NCBI RefSeq assembly: GCF_900590885.1
Contig: NZ_UUON01000004.1
Location: 248,001-312,000, forward strand
Direction of reading: 5' to 3'
DNA length: 64,000 nt
Origin: Pseudomonas viridiflava
Lineage (GTDB): Bacteria > Pseudomonadota > Gammaproteobacteria > Pseudomonadales > Pseudomonadaceae
Positions 1 to 8,389 of the stretch are shown here, one piece after another. The notes beneath the pieces were generated by a model. It saw only the letters and a list, made by a program, of their open reading frames with translations, did not search any database and had not been told where the DNA came from. Position 1 is the stretch's first letter; each line of letters opens with the position of its first letter. The translations under genes and the position numbers were made by a program.

Positions 1-2198
1 TTGTCGCTGATTTCCTCGACGGCGTAGCGTTCGCTGAGGTTGTCCTCCAGCGCAAACTTGCGGAAGTTGTTCGAGAAATACAGCACACCGCCCGGTGCCA
101 GGCGGGCCATGGCCAGGTCGAGCAACTGCACGTGGTCACGCTGCACGTCGAAGATACCTTCCATACGCTTGGAGTTGGAGAAGGTCGGCGGGTCGATGAA
201 GATCATGTCGAACTCATCGCGGCTGGCCTCCAGCCACGCCATCACATCACCCTGCTCCAGGCGGTTCTTGTCGGAGAAACCGTTGAGGGAGAAGTTGCGG
301 CGGGCCCAGTCCAGGTAGGTCTTGGACAGGTCGACGCTGGTGGTGCTGCGCGCGCCGCCCTTGGCTGCGTGCACACTCGCGGTGGCGGTGTAGCAATACA
401 GGTTGAGGAAGCGCTTGCCGGCGGCTTCCTTCTGGATGCGCAGGCGCATCGGGCGGTGATCGAGGAACAGGCCGGTGTCCAGGTAGTCGGTGAGGTTGAC
501 CAGCAGCTTCACGCCGCCTTCGCTGACCTCGGTGAACTTGCCTTGGGCGCTCTGGCGCTCGTACTGCTTGGTGCCGCTCTGACGCTCGCGACGCTTGACC
601 ACCACGCGGCTCTTGTCGATGTTCAGCGCCTGGGGAATCGCCGCCAGCGCATCGAACATGCGCGCCGAGGCTTTTTCCGGGTCGATGGACTTGGGTGCGG
701 CGTATTCCTGCACGTGGACCCAGTCGTGGTAGAGGTCGATGGCCATCGAGTATTCCGGCATATCGGCGTCGTACACACGGTAGCAATCCACGCCTTCACG
801 CTTGGCCCACTTGCCCAGCAGCTTGAGGTTCTTTTGCAGGCGGTTGGCGAACATCTGCCCGCCTTCGCTCAGGCGTGCCTGCTCGACCACTGGCGCCGGG
901 GCCGGCTTGATCGGGTTACCGTTCTTGTTGTACTGGCGCTCTTGCGGCTCGACCGGTGCCTGGTCATAAGCGGCTTGCTCACGCTCGGCCTGGCGCTGCT
1001 CCGGGGTGCGGCGCTCGCCGGTGACGAACTGATCCGGATTGACCTTGATCAGCAGCAATTTGCACGGCAACGCGCCGTTCCAGAACGAATACTGCTTGTG
1101 GCTGCGGATGCCCATGCGCTTGCCCAGGTCCGGGGCGCCGGTGAACACCGCCGCTTCCCAGCCCATGCACGCCTGACGCAGGCGCTCGCCGAGGTTCTGG
1201 TAGAGGTACAACAGGCTGGCTTCATCACCCAGGCGCTCGCCGTAGGGTGGGTTGCAGATCACCAGGCCTTTCTGGTTCTGGTCCGGGCGCGGCTCGAAGG
1301 TGCCGACTTCGCCCTGGTACACCTTGATCCAGTGGCTCAGGCCTGCGCGTTCGATGTTGTTGCGCGCGGGCTGGATCAGACGCGGGTCAGCTTCGTAGCC
1401 ACGCACCCACAACGGCGGTTTGTTCATGCCGATGGCGGCACGTTCCGACGCTTCGGTGTGCAACTTCTTCCACAGCGCCGGGACGTGACCGAGCCAGGTG
1501 GTGAAACCCCAGAGTTCGCGGTTCAGGTTCGGTGCCATGTCGGCGGCGATCATTGCGCCTTCGACCAGGAAGGTGCCCACGCCGCACATCGGGTCAGTCA
1601 GCGCGCCGCCTTCGGCAGCAATGCGCGGCCAGCCGGCGCGGATCAGGATCGCCGCCGCGAGGTTTTCCTTCAATGGCGCAGCGCCCTGCTGCAGGCGGTA
1701 ACCGCGCTGGTGCAGACTGTGACCGGAGAGGTCAAGGGACAGAATCGCTTCGCCACGGTCCAGGCGCAGGTGAATGCGCAGGTCCGGGTTGATCTTGTCG
1801 ATGGACGGGCGTTCGCCGGTCGGGGTGCGCAGCTTGTCGACAATCGCATCCTTGACCTTCAGCGCGCCGAAGTGGGTGTTGTCGATGCCCGAACCGTGGC
1901 CGCTGAATTCCACAGCGAGGGTACCGTCCGGAACCATGTGGTCGGCCCACTCGATATCCAGCACGCCGTGGTAGAGGTCTTCGGCGTCCTTCATCGGGAA
2001 GCGCTTGAGCACCAGCAGCACTCGGTTGGCCAGACGCGACCAGAGGCACAGGCGGTAGGCGGTTTCCATGTCGGCCATGCCGCGCACGGCCGAGGTGTGC
2101 TCGCGGGCTTCCTCAAGGCCAAGCCCGACGGCTTCCTCGATCAGCAGGCCTTCGAGGCCCTTGGGGCAGGTGAGGAAGAGTTCAAAACGGTCCGACAT
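1..2198 (-). CDS. rlmL: 23S rRNA guanine methyltransferase RlmL/RlmK (3' end off window)
   Basis: Bifunctional enzyme that makes m2G2445 and m7G2069 in 23S rRNA of the large ribosomal subunit. The frame starts MSDRFELFLTCPKGLEGLL at 2198 and runs through the left edge with no stop, giving 732 visible codons; Pseudomonas RlmL is about 750 residues, so only the last few are missing. The N-terminal part is the THUMP/N2-methyltransferase unit and the C-terminal part the RlmK Rossmann methyltransferase. The neighbours rmf and pyrD match the usual Pseudomonas order. A long open frame lies antisense to it, which is a high-G+C shadow. The assignment is firm; the exact C-terminus is not visible. Confidence 0.93.
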   Translation of the reverse strand, partial: MSDRFELFLTCPKGLEGLLIEEAVGLGLEEAREHTSAVRGMADMETAYRLCLWSRLANRVLLVLKRFPMKDAEDLYHGVLDIEWADHMVPDGTLAVEFSGHGSGIDNTHFGALKVKDAIVDKLRTPTGERPSIDKINPDLRIHLRLDRGEAILSLDLSGHSLHQRGYRLQQGAAPLKENLAAAILIRAGWPRIAAEGGALTDPMCGVGTFLVEGAMIAADMAPNLNRELWGFTTWLGHVPALWKKLHTEASERAAIGMNKPPLWVRGYEADPRLIQPARNNIERAGLSHWIKVYQGEVGTFEPRPDQNQKGLVICNPPYGERLGDEASLLYLYQNLGERLRQACMGWEAAVFTGAPDLGKRMGIRSHKQYSFWNGALPCKLLLIKVNPDQFVTGERRTPEQRQAEREQAAYDQAPVEPQERQYNKNGNPIKPAPAPVVEQARLSEGGQMFANRLQKNLKLLGKWAKREGVDCYRVYDADMPEYSMAIDLYHDWVHVQEYAAPKSIDPEKASARMFDALAAIPQALNIDKSRVVVKRRERQSGTKQYERQSAQGKFTEVSEGGVKLLVNLTDYLDTGLFLDHRPMRLRIQKEAAGKRFLNLYCYTATASVHAAKGGARSTTSVDLSKTYLDWARRNFSLNGFSDKNRLEQGDVMAWLEASRDEFDMIFIDPPTFSNSKRMEGIFDVQRDHVQLLDLAMARLAPGGVLYFSNNFRKFALEDNLSERYAVEEISD

Positions 2199-2730
2199 GG
2201 GGCATTCCAGGCTTTTCAGCAATAAATGAACGGGCGACGCATCGCCGGTTCGGTTTTCAATCAAGCACTTTTCTTGAAGAGTGCTCGCGTGGCACGAATG
2301 TGCCGTTCCACCCCGTCTGCCGGGCCCTTGAGCCTTTATTGACGGGGCAGAGTGAATTTTTGAAGCAACAAAAAGAAATATTCCGACCCTTCGTCGAATA
2401 ATAACCGACTGCAACAGGCGGGCATTCTCACTAAAGGATTAAACCTGTCCTCTTTGCAGGGTGCATCATAGCTGGCTTTGCCCAATAAAAGGGGCGAAAA
2501 GCCATCCCAGCTTATGGCTATAGCATCGTTATCGTTACGTGCTTATGACAAAACGATCATTGAATCCATGTGACCTATTGGTTAGAACTCAACACAGGTT
2601 GGCGCCGTAACGACGCCGACACATAGGCTCGCCACGCCGGCAGCGAGCCCACCAACGGCAGAAAAACTCTGCCCGGCCCCAGACGAGGCCGAAGGATATC
2701 AAGACAGTCAACAAGTGAGGGAAACACCCT
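2199..2730. other. Intergenic region between rlmL and rmf
   Basis: A 532-base gap between the divergent rlmL and rmf genes, less G+C-rich than the genes around it. It must hold both promoters. A small hairpin (GGCAC, loop GAAT, GTGCC) is at 2291-2304, and CCCCGTC at 2311-2317 can pair with GACGGGG at 2341-2347. A purine-rich ribosome site, GTGAGGGAAAC, ends about 5 bases before the rmf ATG. No convincing ORF or known small RNA was recognised. Confidence 0.5.
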
Positions 2731-2946
2731 ATGAGAAGACTTAAGCGTGATCCGTTGGAAAGAGCATTTTTACGCGGATATCAATATGGCGTTCATGGCA
2801 AATCCCGTGAGCTTTGCCCATTTACTCTACCGTCGGTACGCCAAGCCTGGATCAACGGCTGGCGAGAAGGACGCGGCGACAACTGGGACGGTATGACTGG
2901 CACTGCGGGAATCCACAGACTCAACGAACTTCACGCCGTCGGCTAA
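2731..2946 (+). CDS. rmf: Ribosome modulation factor
   Basis: Small basic protein that dimerises 70S ribosomes into inactive 100S particles in stationary phase and starvation. The 71-residue product begins MRRLKRDPLERAFLRGYQ and has the family hallmarks: an N-terminal basic stretch, the GYxxGxxGKS segment, and the RQAWINGWREGR motif. Length fits Pseudomonas Rmf (E. coli Rmf is 55 residues; pseudomonad forms have a longer tail). A GAGGG ribosome site precedes the ATG. A Rho-independent terminator follows at 3032-3056, so it is probably transcribed alone. The long leader upstream is where growth-phase control would act. Confidence 0.95.
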   Translation: MRRLKRDPLERAFLRGYQYGVHGKSRELCPFTLPSVRQAWINGWREGRGDNWDGMTGTAGIHRLNELHAVG

Positions 2947-3031
2947 TCAAGGGCATTTAATTCCGACACCACCATGAATAGGTAACGACTTAACCACGCA
3001 CGCCCTATCCAGGCGGCGGGCTTCGGCCCAG

Positions 3032-3056
3032 GGGCTCCTTCAAGGAGCCCTTTTTA
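3032..3056 (+). terminator. Rho-independent terminator of rmf
   Basis: GGGCTCC, a five-base loop, GGAGCCC, then TTTTTATT. It lies 85 bases after the rmf stop and just before the convergent end of pyrD. The minus orientation has no T-run, so it serves rmf. Confidence 0.85.
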
Positions 3057-3067
3057 TTACCTGCAGA

Positions 3068-4096
3068 TCAAGACTTCTTCGGCAGTGCCGCAATCGCATC
3101 CACCGACTGGCGAATCAATTCAGGGCCCTTGTAGATAAAGCCCGAATACAACTGCACCAGGCTCGCACCCGCAGCGATCTTTTCAGCCGCATGCTTGCCT
3201 TCGGTAATACCGCCCACCGCGATGATCGGCAAACGCCCGCCCAGCTCAGCAGCCAACACCTTGACGATATGCGTGCTCTGGTCGCGCACCGGGGCACCCG
3301 ACAGGCCACCGGCTTCATCGCCATGGGCCAGGCCTTCAACGCCGACACGGCTGAGGGTGGTGTTGGTGGCGATGACCGCATCCATGCCCGAGTCCACCAG
3401 GGCCTGGGCGACCAGCACGGTTTCTTCGTCGCTCATGTCCGGGGCAATCTTGATGGCCAACGGCACGCGCTTGCCATGGCGCACGGCGAGGTCTTCCTGG
3501 CGCTGGCGCAAGGCTTCGAGCAATTGCTTGAGGGAGTCGCCAAACTGCAGGCTGCGCAGGCCTGGCGTGTTCGGCGAGCTGACGTTGACGGTGACGTAGC
3601 TGGCGTGGGCGTAGACCTTGTCCAGGCAGATCAGGTAGTCGTCGACGGCGCGCTCCACCGGGGTATCGAAGTTCTTGCCGATATTGATCCCCAGGATGCC
3701 CTTGTACTTCGCCGCCTGAACCCGCGACAGCAAATGATCAACGCCCAGGTTGTTGAAGCCCATGCGATTGATGATCGCCTCGGCTTCCGGCAGGCGGAAG
3801 ATACGCGGCTTGGGGTTGCCCGGCTGCGGCCGTGGGGTCACGGTGCCGATTTCGACAAAACCGAAACCCAGCTGTGCAAAGCCATCGATGGCCGCGCCGT
3901 TCTTGTCCAGGCCAGCCGCCAGCCCGACCGGGTTGGGGAAGTCCAGTCCCATCACCGACACCGGCATTTTCGCCGGCGCCTTGCACACCAGGCCATTGAG
4001 CCCCAGGCGGCCACCGGCACCGATCAGGTCCAGGGACAGATCGTGGGAAGTTTCCGGGGAGAGTTTGAACAACAGCTGGCGGGCCAGGGTATACAT
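3068..4096 (-). CDS. pyrD: Dihydroorotate dehydrogenase (quinone), class 2
   Basis: Oxidises dihydroorotate to orotate with ubiquinone as acceptor, the fourth step of pyrimidine synthesis, at the inner face of the cytoplasmic membrane. The start [15 protein letters not shown] at 4096 gives 342 residues, the class 2 length; it keeps the N-terminal helices that bind membrane quinone, whereas a start 30 codons upstream would add an untypical Arg-rich stretch. The FMN-barrel motifs are visible: [28 protein letters not shown], and [15 protein letters not shown] with the catalytic Ser of class 2 enzymes. It lies downstream of the secretion-system remnant on the same strand, 86 bases from iagB, but the context does not suggest a shared function. 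Confidence 0.96.
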   Translation of the reverse strand: MYTLARQLLFKLSPETSHDLSLDLIGAGGRLGLNGLVCKAPAKMPVSVMGLDFPNPVGLAAGLDKNGAAIDGFAQLGFGFVEIGTVTPRPQPGNPKPRIFRLPEAEAIINRMGFNNLGVDHLLSRVQAAKYKGILGINIGKNFDTPVERAVDDYLICLDKVYAHASYVTVNVSSPNTPGLRSLQFGDSLKQLLEALRQRQEDLAVRHGKRVPLAIKIAPDMSDEETVLVAQALVDSGMDAVIATNTTLSRVGVEGLAHGDEAGGLSGAPVRDQSTHIVKVLAAELGGRLPIIAVGGITEGKHAAEKIAAGASLVQLYSGFIYKGPELIRQSVDAIAALPKKS

Positions 4097-4182
4097 GGGC
4101 GGGCTAGACTCGGATGGCGGCGAAAGGTGGCGCCGATTATAGCCGGGGTCACGGCGCGCGCGCGAGGCGTGCCGTGCAAACG

Positions 4183-4644
4183 TCAATGCCGCTGCATGAC
4201 CAGGGCCTCGTACTGCGTCCAGATTTTTTCTGCATAACGCAGGCGCAACGCCTCGAGCTGCGGCCCGCCGCCCACTCCCACGTTGTAGGAACCCACCGCC
4301 GTCCAGTTATAGCCAAAACGCTGGATGAACTCCGCGAGAATCGAAGCGCCCACCTCCACCGACAGGCAAGGCTCGGTCAACAGACGCTCCTCGGTAATCC
4401 CCTGCTTGAGCAGGCGCGGTAAATGAATGCTGTTGATCTGCATCAGGCCGATGTCTCGGGTGCCGTTGCTGTTGGTTGTGTTGACCGCCCCGGCACGGGA
4501 ACCCGACTCCACCACGGCGATAGCTTGCAACAGTTCCGGCTCGATGTCGTAGCGACTGGCAGTCTCGGCCCAGCAATTGGCCAGCACCTGGTTGCTGCCC
4601 ATCAAGATGCCGACCAACAGCCCTTTGCTCCAGAACCTAGCCAT
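4183..4644 (-). CDS. IagB-like lytic transglycosylase (secretion-associated)
   Basis: Small SLT-domain peptidoglycan lytic transglycosylase, the kind that opens the cell wall for type III secretion machines (IagB, IpgF). The 153-residue product has a hydrophobic N-terminal signal ([22 protein letters not shown]), then the SLT motifs: catalytic Glu in AVVESG (about residue 47), GLMQIN (about 66-71), and a C-terminal GSYNVGVGG segment. Its start overlaps the end of the HilA-like gene by eight bases, so the two are co-translated. In Salmonella iagB sits next to hilA, and the same pairing is seen here. No needle, basal-body or export-gate genes are nearby, so its present role is unclear. Confidence 0.8.
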   Translation of the reverse strand: MARFWSKGLLVGILMGSNQVLANCWAETASRYDIEPELLQAIAVVESGSRAGAVNTTNSNGTRDIGLMQINSIHLPRLLKQGITEERLLTEPCLSVEVGASILAEFIQRFGYNWTAVGSYNVGVGGGPQLEALRLRYAEKIWTQYEALVMQRH

Positions 4645-5053
4645 GTTTCAACCGCTCATGGCTGACCTGGCCGCAGACCGAACACACATGCCCTCTCTGC
4701 CCCCGTCCCCCCGCCGACGCTTCCCGATCGGTCTGCACCGCGCAGGTAAAACGATAACCTCGACCGTAGATCGTCTTGATAAACACCTTGTCCACGCCCA
4801 GGTATTTGCGCAGCGAGTAAATGCAACGTGTCAGCGACTCCTCAGCGACTTCCCCCTGCGGCCAGGCCAACTCCAGCAGGCGATCCTTGGTCATCAACCC
4901 ACCACCGGAAGCCAGCAGCAACCGCAATACATGCCATTCCTTGGGCGGTAACTGAACATCTGACCCCTCCCCGGTCAGGCGACCGTCGCCATGCAGGGTC
5001 CAACGCGCAAAAACCAGCGCATGTGTCGTCATTTCACTCTTCGCGACGACCAT
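4637..5053 (-). CDS. HilA/OmpR-type winged-helix DNA-binding regulator, DNA-binding domain only
   Basis: About 138 residues with one recognisable domain, a C-terminal-type OmpR/PhoB winged helix (about residues 10-100; PPKEWHVLRLLLASGG, RCIYSLRKYLG, IKTIYGRGYRF). There is no receiver domain. HilA of Salmonella has the same winged helix at its N-terminus but is about 550 residues, so this is either a minimal relative or a truncated one. A short Cys-containing tail (GHVCSVCGQ) follows. The ATG at 5053 was chosen because GAGG lies five bases upstream; an ATG at 5032 is also possible. It lies directly upstream of and overlaps the IagB-like gene, matching the hilA-iagB arrangement. Confidence 0.7.
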   Translation of the reverse strand: MVVAKSEMTTHALVFARWTLHGDGRLTGEGSDVQLPPKEWHVLRLLLASGGGLMTKDRLLELAWPQGEVAEESLTRCIYSLRKYLGVDKVFIKTIYGRGYRFTCAVQTDREASAGGRGQRGHVCSVCGQVSHERLKHG

Positions 5054-5208
5054 ACATACCTCGGTATCCGACAACTGACATTGAAGCCCCTATTTCCAGT
5101 AACGGCGTATCCGCCCATGTCACAACTATAAAAACCTGCCTTACTCCTCACGCTAGGAAAAAACCTATAGATCCAGAGATATCAAGAACCAAAACGTAGG
5201 AAGCTTCC

Positions 5209-5421
5209 CTACCCTGCGCCCCCCTCATAAATCTCATGCAGCTCAACGCCCAAACGATCCTCCAACTGCACCAGCTCCCCCAAGGCAAACAGCAGGCCAT
5301 TGACGCGTACTTCCACGCAGTGAATAGCCTCAGGCGCCAATGGCAATACCTTGCCTGGCGCAAAAGCTGCGAGGCGCCTGCGGCTGACCAATTGTTCCTG
5401 TAGCAAGATTTCCAGATGCAT
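5209..5421 (-). CDS. Orphan SPOA (FliN/SctQ C-terminal) domain protein
   Basis: A 70-residue protein that reads as a single surface-presentation-of-antigens domain: the segments VLPLAPEAIHCVEVRVNGLL and ALGELVQLEDRLGVELHEIY fit the SPOA strand pattern (V-x-VNG, GELV-x-L-x-D-x-x-GV). Full SctQ/SpaO proteins are about 300 residues; only the C-terminal SPOA unit is present, comparable to the short internally translated SctQ-C product. It starts 15 bases after the secretin stop, in the same frame, with AGAAGG as ribosome site, so it could be translationally coupled to the secretin. With no ATPase or stalk protein near, it may be a relic. Fold assignment is by eye. Confidence 0.6.
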   Translation of the reverse strand: MHLEILLQEQLVSRRRLAAFAPGKVLPLAPEAIHCVEVRVNGLLFALGELVQLEDRLGVELHEIYEGGAG

Positions 5422-5436
5422 GGGGTAACGCCTTCT

Positions 5437-6876
5437 TCACGGAGAAACTTCGCGGCCCGGTTGTACAAACGCACGCTGCACACGCTCGTATTGCGCCGCA
5501 GTCAATGGCGGAGGCCCGACGCCCCCTGCCGGAGTCTTGAACTCGTCACCCACGGCCCGCGCCTGAATGACAAACAGGCGCACCGGCGCCGAACGCCCGG
5601 CCACCGTGCTGCGCACCTGCTCTGTCGAGTCTCGTCGAAACGCTCCCAACCACAAACGTTTGCCTTGCGGCACACGAACCACGCTATCAATGCCCACCCA
5701 CCCCACCGCTGAAGGCACGTCGCGCCGCGCCGCCTCGGTCATCTGGCGACCATCCTCGACATCAAGGTGCAACGCAATCTGGTTAGCCTCGGTAAAACGC
5801 GGCAATACGCTGACCTGCGTGCCATAACGCACGGGCTTCCAGTCGGCCTCATCGCTACCGGGGGCAGGCAAGTAGAAGGTGTGGTTGTCCTGGAACACCG
5901 CCGGCACATTCTCCTGGGTGAGAATCACCGGCAACGTCACCACCCTTGCGCGCCGCCTGCGTTCCAGCACCGTGATCTGCGCCATCAAACGGTTATCGTC
6001 CAGGGGGTCCATGATTCGAGTGGTCGAGGCTTCGCCGTCGTCACCTCCACCGAGCCCGAGCTTCTTGAGCTCGTCACGATCCACGTCCACCAGCCACAAC
6101 GACACTTCGATCGATCGCTTGGGTACATCCAGTTCGGCCACCAGTTTCTGGATCAAGCTCACCTGCGCCGGCTTGCCCTTGATCAGCAGGCTATTGGCGT
6201 CCGGAAAGGCGATCACTCCGATTGTCTTGTCGGCCAGCAATCCCTTGCGCTCACTGGCCAGCAACGTTTCGATCATCGATGCCATGCCCGGCACTGTGAC
6301 CGGGCTGTCGCTGGCGCCGTAATGGCGATCTTCCACCTGGGTATTGAGTACCTGAACCACTGCAAAGGCCTGGGTACCTACGCGCAGGTCCGCCCGTTGC
6401 CGGTCCATCAGTTGGGCCAGGCGCAGAACCTGATCGACATAATTCGGCGGGCCGGACACGTAAAACGTCCGCCCTCCACTTACGCGCAAGGGATAGCGCG
6501 ACTCATCGAGGCCCGAGCGGCGCATGAGGGCACGTAGCCTGTCGATGGAAATATGCCGCAACGCGACCGCCGAGTTCTTGGCTTCGCCAGCGTCATAGAC
6601 ATAAAGCACTTGCCCGTCGCTGTACCAGATCAAATCCTGTTGCAGCGCGAGTGCCTCCAGGGTCTGTTGCGGCGCATCGAGGTCAAGCAGCCCGCTGATG
6701 CGCTTGCGCGCCACCGCACGGCTCACGACGATGGGCACGCCCAACGGCAAAGACAGTGCGGTAAACACGGTATGCAGGCTTTCGTCCTGTGCCTGGTAAG
6801 TTTCGCCACAGGCAAGCGAAGTGCCCAACATCAACGCGGCAAACAGCAGCCAGCGACAAAGCCAGCGGCGGGGCAT
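5437..6876 (-). CDS. InvG/SctC-like type III secretion secretin, shortened
   Basis: Outer-membrane secretin of the Inv/Mxi (SPI-1) branch. The start at 6876 puts a signal peptide at the N-terminus (MPRRWLCRWLLFAALMLG, cleavage near CGETY), giving 479 residues; InvG has about 560. N0/N1 domains cover about residues 25-180, the N3 region about 180-260, and the secretin core follows with the family-like segments RARVVTLPVILTQENVPAVF and VRVPQGKRLWLGAF. The conserved stretch that normally follows (a VPxLGxIPxxGxLF type) is absent: the chain passes straight from RRDSTEQVRSTVAG to APVRLFVIQAR. A GTG-free upstream ATG at 6927 is possible but lacks a better ribosome site. First gene of the minus-strand remnant. 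Either a pseudogene-in-waiting or a specialised pore. Confidence 0.8.
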   Translation of the reverse strand: MPRRWLCRWLLFAALMLGTSLACGETYQAQDESLHTVFTALSLPLGVPIVVSRAVARKRISGLLDLDAPQQTLEALALQQDLIWYSDGQVLYVYDAGEAKNSAVALRHISIDRLRALMRRSGLDESRYPLRVSGGRTFYVSGPPNYVDQVLRLAQLMDRQRADLRVGTQAFAVVQVLNTQVEDRHYGASDSPVTVPGMASMIETLLASERKGLLADKTIGVIAFPDANSLLIKGKPAQVSLIQKLVAELDVPKRSIEVSLWLVDVDRDELKKLGLGGGDDGEASTTRIMDPLDDNRLMAQITVLERRRRARVVTLPVILTQENVPAVFQDNHTFYLPAPGSDEADWKPVRYGTQVSVLPRFTEANQIALHLDVEDGRQMTEAARRDVPSAVGWVGIDSVVRVPQGKRLWLGAFRRDSTEQVRSTVAGRSAPVRLFVIQARAVGDEFKTPAGGVGPPPLTAAQYERVQRAFVQPGREVSP

Positions 6877-7150
6877 GGTTGCGGAGAATTCAGCGTACAC
6901 CGTGGGGTTCCCTGGGCAGCCTGGCATAAAGAAGCGGCCATACTGAAAGGCAGTCCAGTTTCAATCTTGATGGAAAGTTGACGGCCAGCCGCGCCTGTCG
7001 CCCCGTGGCATGTGCCTTGCTATGGACTCTGTATCTGAGCGCGCGCCAACGGCGGAGCGAGCTTACGGACAAAGGCGTCGTTACCTGCAATGGCTTACAT
7101 CGCCAGGTGCAGGGAACGACGCTTTTTTTTGAAAGAAAAGGTAGGTCTTG
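6877..7150. other. Divergent promoter region, secretin remnant / nasS
   Basis: A 274-base gap between divergently read genes. It contains the sigma-54 promoter listed separately, an A/T-rich stretch with a T-run near 7123-7130, and the ribosome site AGGTAGG before nasS. No promoter for the secretin gene was identified. Confidence 0.5.
7006..7021 (+). promoter_or_regulatory. Sigma-54 (RpoN) promoter of the nitrate operon
   Basis: TGGCATGTGCCTTGCT has the -24 GG and -12 GC elements separated by exactly ten bases (consensus TGGCAC-N5-TTGCW). It lies about 130 bases before the nasS ATG, which leaves room for a leader. It fits NtrC/RpoN control of nitrogen assimilation. No NtrC box was searched for systematically. 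Confidence 0.75.
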
Positions 7151-8377
7151 ATGAACGATTCGGTTGGCAACAGCCCGAGAAACGACGCGTTGGCCTGGGT
7201 CAACGGCAGTGATGCCCCGGAAAAAAGCAGCCTCGACCTCGGGTTCATGGCCCTGAGTGATTGCGCCTCGCTGGTGGTGGCCGCCACCCAGGGCTTCGCG
7301 CAACCCTATGGGCTGACCCTGAACCTCAAGCGCCAATCCTCATGGGCCAACCTGCGCGACAAACTGGTCAGCGGTGAACTGGACGCCGCCCACAGCCTGT
7401 ACGGGCTGATCTATGCCGTGCACTTGGGCATCGGCGGCGTGGCCCCCACCGACATGGCAGTGCTGATGGGTCTGAACCAGAACGGCCAGAGCATCAACCT
7501 GTCCCGTGGCTTGCAGGAGCAAGGCGTGACCACTCCTGAGGCACTCGACCGCCACGTGCACCAAAGCCGAACAAAACTGACCTTCGCTCAGACCTTTCCC
7601 ACAGGCACCCACGCCATGTGGCTGTATTACTGGCTGGCGAGCCAAGGCATTCACCCTTTACAGGATGTGAACAGCGTAGTGGTCCCGCCGCCGCAAATGG
7701 TCGCGCACCTGCAAGCCGGGCGTATCGACGGCTTTTGCGTCGGCGAGCCTTGGTGTGCCAGCGCTGTCCAGCAACACCAGGGTTTTACGCTGGCGACCAC
7801 CCAGGCGATCTGGCCGGATCATCCGGAAAAAGTCCTCGGCTGCACCCAGGCCTTTGTCGATCAGTACCCCAACACCGCCCGCGTGCTGGTGATGGCGGTG
7901 CTGGAGGCCAGTCGTTTTATCGAACAGAGCATCGAGAACCGTCGCTCCACCGCGCAATTGCTCAGCGGGCGCGATTACCTTGATGCCCCGCTCGACTGCA
8001 TCGAGCCGCGCTTGCTCGGCGCCTATGCCGATGGCCTCGGCAACAGGTGGCAGGATCCTCACGCCCTGCGCTTCTTTGGCGCTGGCGAAGTGAACCTGCC
8101 GTACCTGTCGGACGGCATGTGGTTCATGACCCAGTTCCGGCGCTGGGGCCTGCTGCGCGAAGACCCCGACTACCTGAGCGTTGCCCGCCAAGTGCAACAG
8201 CTGCGGCTCTACCGCCAGGCTGCCGAAGCCGTGGGGATCACGGCCAGTGGGCACGACATGCGCAGCAGCCAATTGATCGACGGCAAGGTCTGGGATGGCT
8301 CGGACCCCGCCGGCTATGCGCGCAGCTTCCGCCTGCATGCCATGGCCGACGCAGCCCACCGCCAAGCCTTGCGCTGA
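7151..8377 (+). CDS. nasS: NasS nitrate/nitrite sensor
   Basis: Cytosolic nitrate-binding protein that holds the antiterminator NasT until nitrate or nitrite binds. The 408-residue product belongs to the NrtA/CmpA periplasmic-binding fold (LDLGFMALSDCASLVVAAT, HAMWLYYWLASQGIHP, AGRIDGFCVGEPWCA) but has no signal peptide, which separates a NasS sensor from a transporter subunit. The ATG at 7151 is preceded by AGGTAGG; a TTG one codon earlier is less likely. It is 12 bases upstream of nasT and behind a sigma-54 promoter. The combination with an ANTAR regulator and a two-hairpin leader downstream makes the role clear. Confidence 0.93.
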   Translation: MNDSVGNSPRNDALAWVNGSDAPEKSSLDLGFMALSDCASLVVAATQGFAQPYGLTLNLKRQSSWANLRDKLVSGELDAAHSLYGLIYAVHLGIGGVAPTDMAVLMGLNQNGQSINLSRGLQEQGVTTPEALDRHVHQSRTKLTFAQTFPTGTHAMWLYYWLASQGIHPLQDVNSVVVPPPQMVAHLQAGRIDGFCVGEPWCASAVQQHQGFTLATTQAIWPDHPEKVLGCTQAFVDQYPNTARVLVMAVLEASRFIEQSIENRRSTAQLLSGRDYLDAPLDCIEPRLLGAYADGLGNRWQDPHALRFFGAGEVNLPYLSDGMWFMTQFRRWGLLREDPDYLSVARQVQQLRLYRQAAEAVGITASGHDMRSSQLIDGKVWDGSDPAGYARSFRLHAMADAAHRQALR

Positions 8378-8389
8378 CAGGAGCCCACC

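Noticed and set aside
132..2225. Long open frame on the plus strand opposite rlmL
   Set aside because: High-G+C antisense shadow: composition is His/Gln/Val/Ala-rich without domains, and rlmL is clearly coding on the other strand.
2265..2350. Possible small RNA near the rlmL start
   Set aside because: Two short inverted repeats exist but there is no T-run or promoter that supports an independent RNA; kept as a note in the gap entry.
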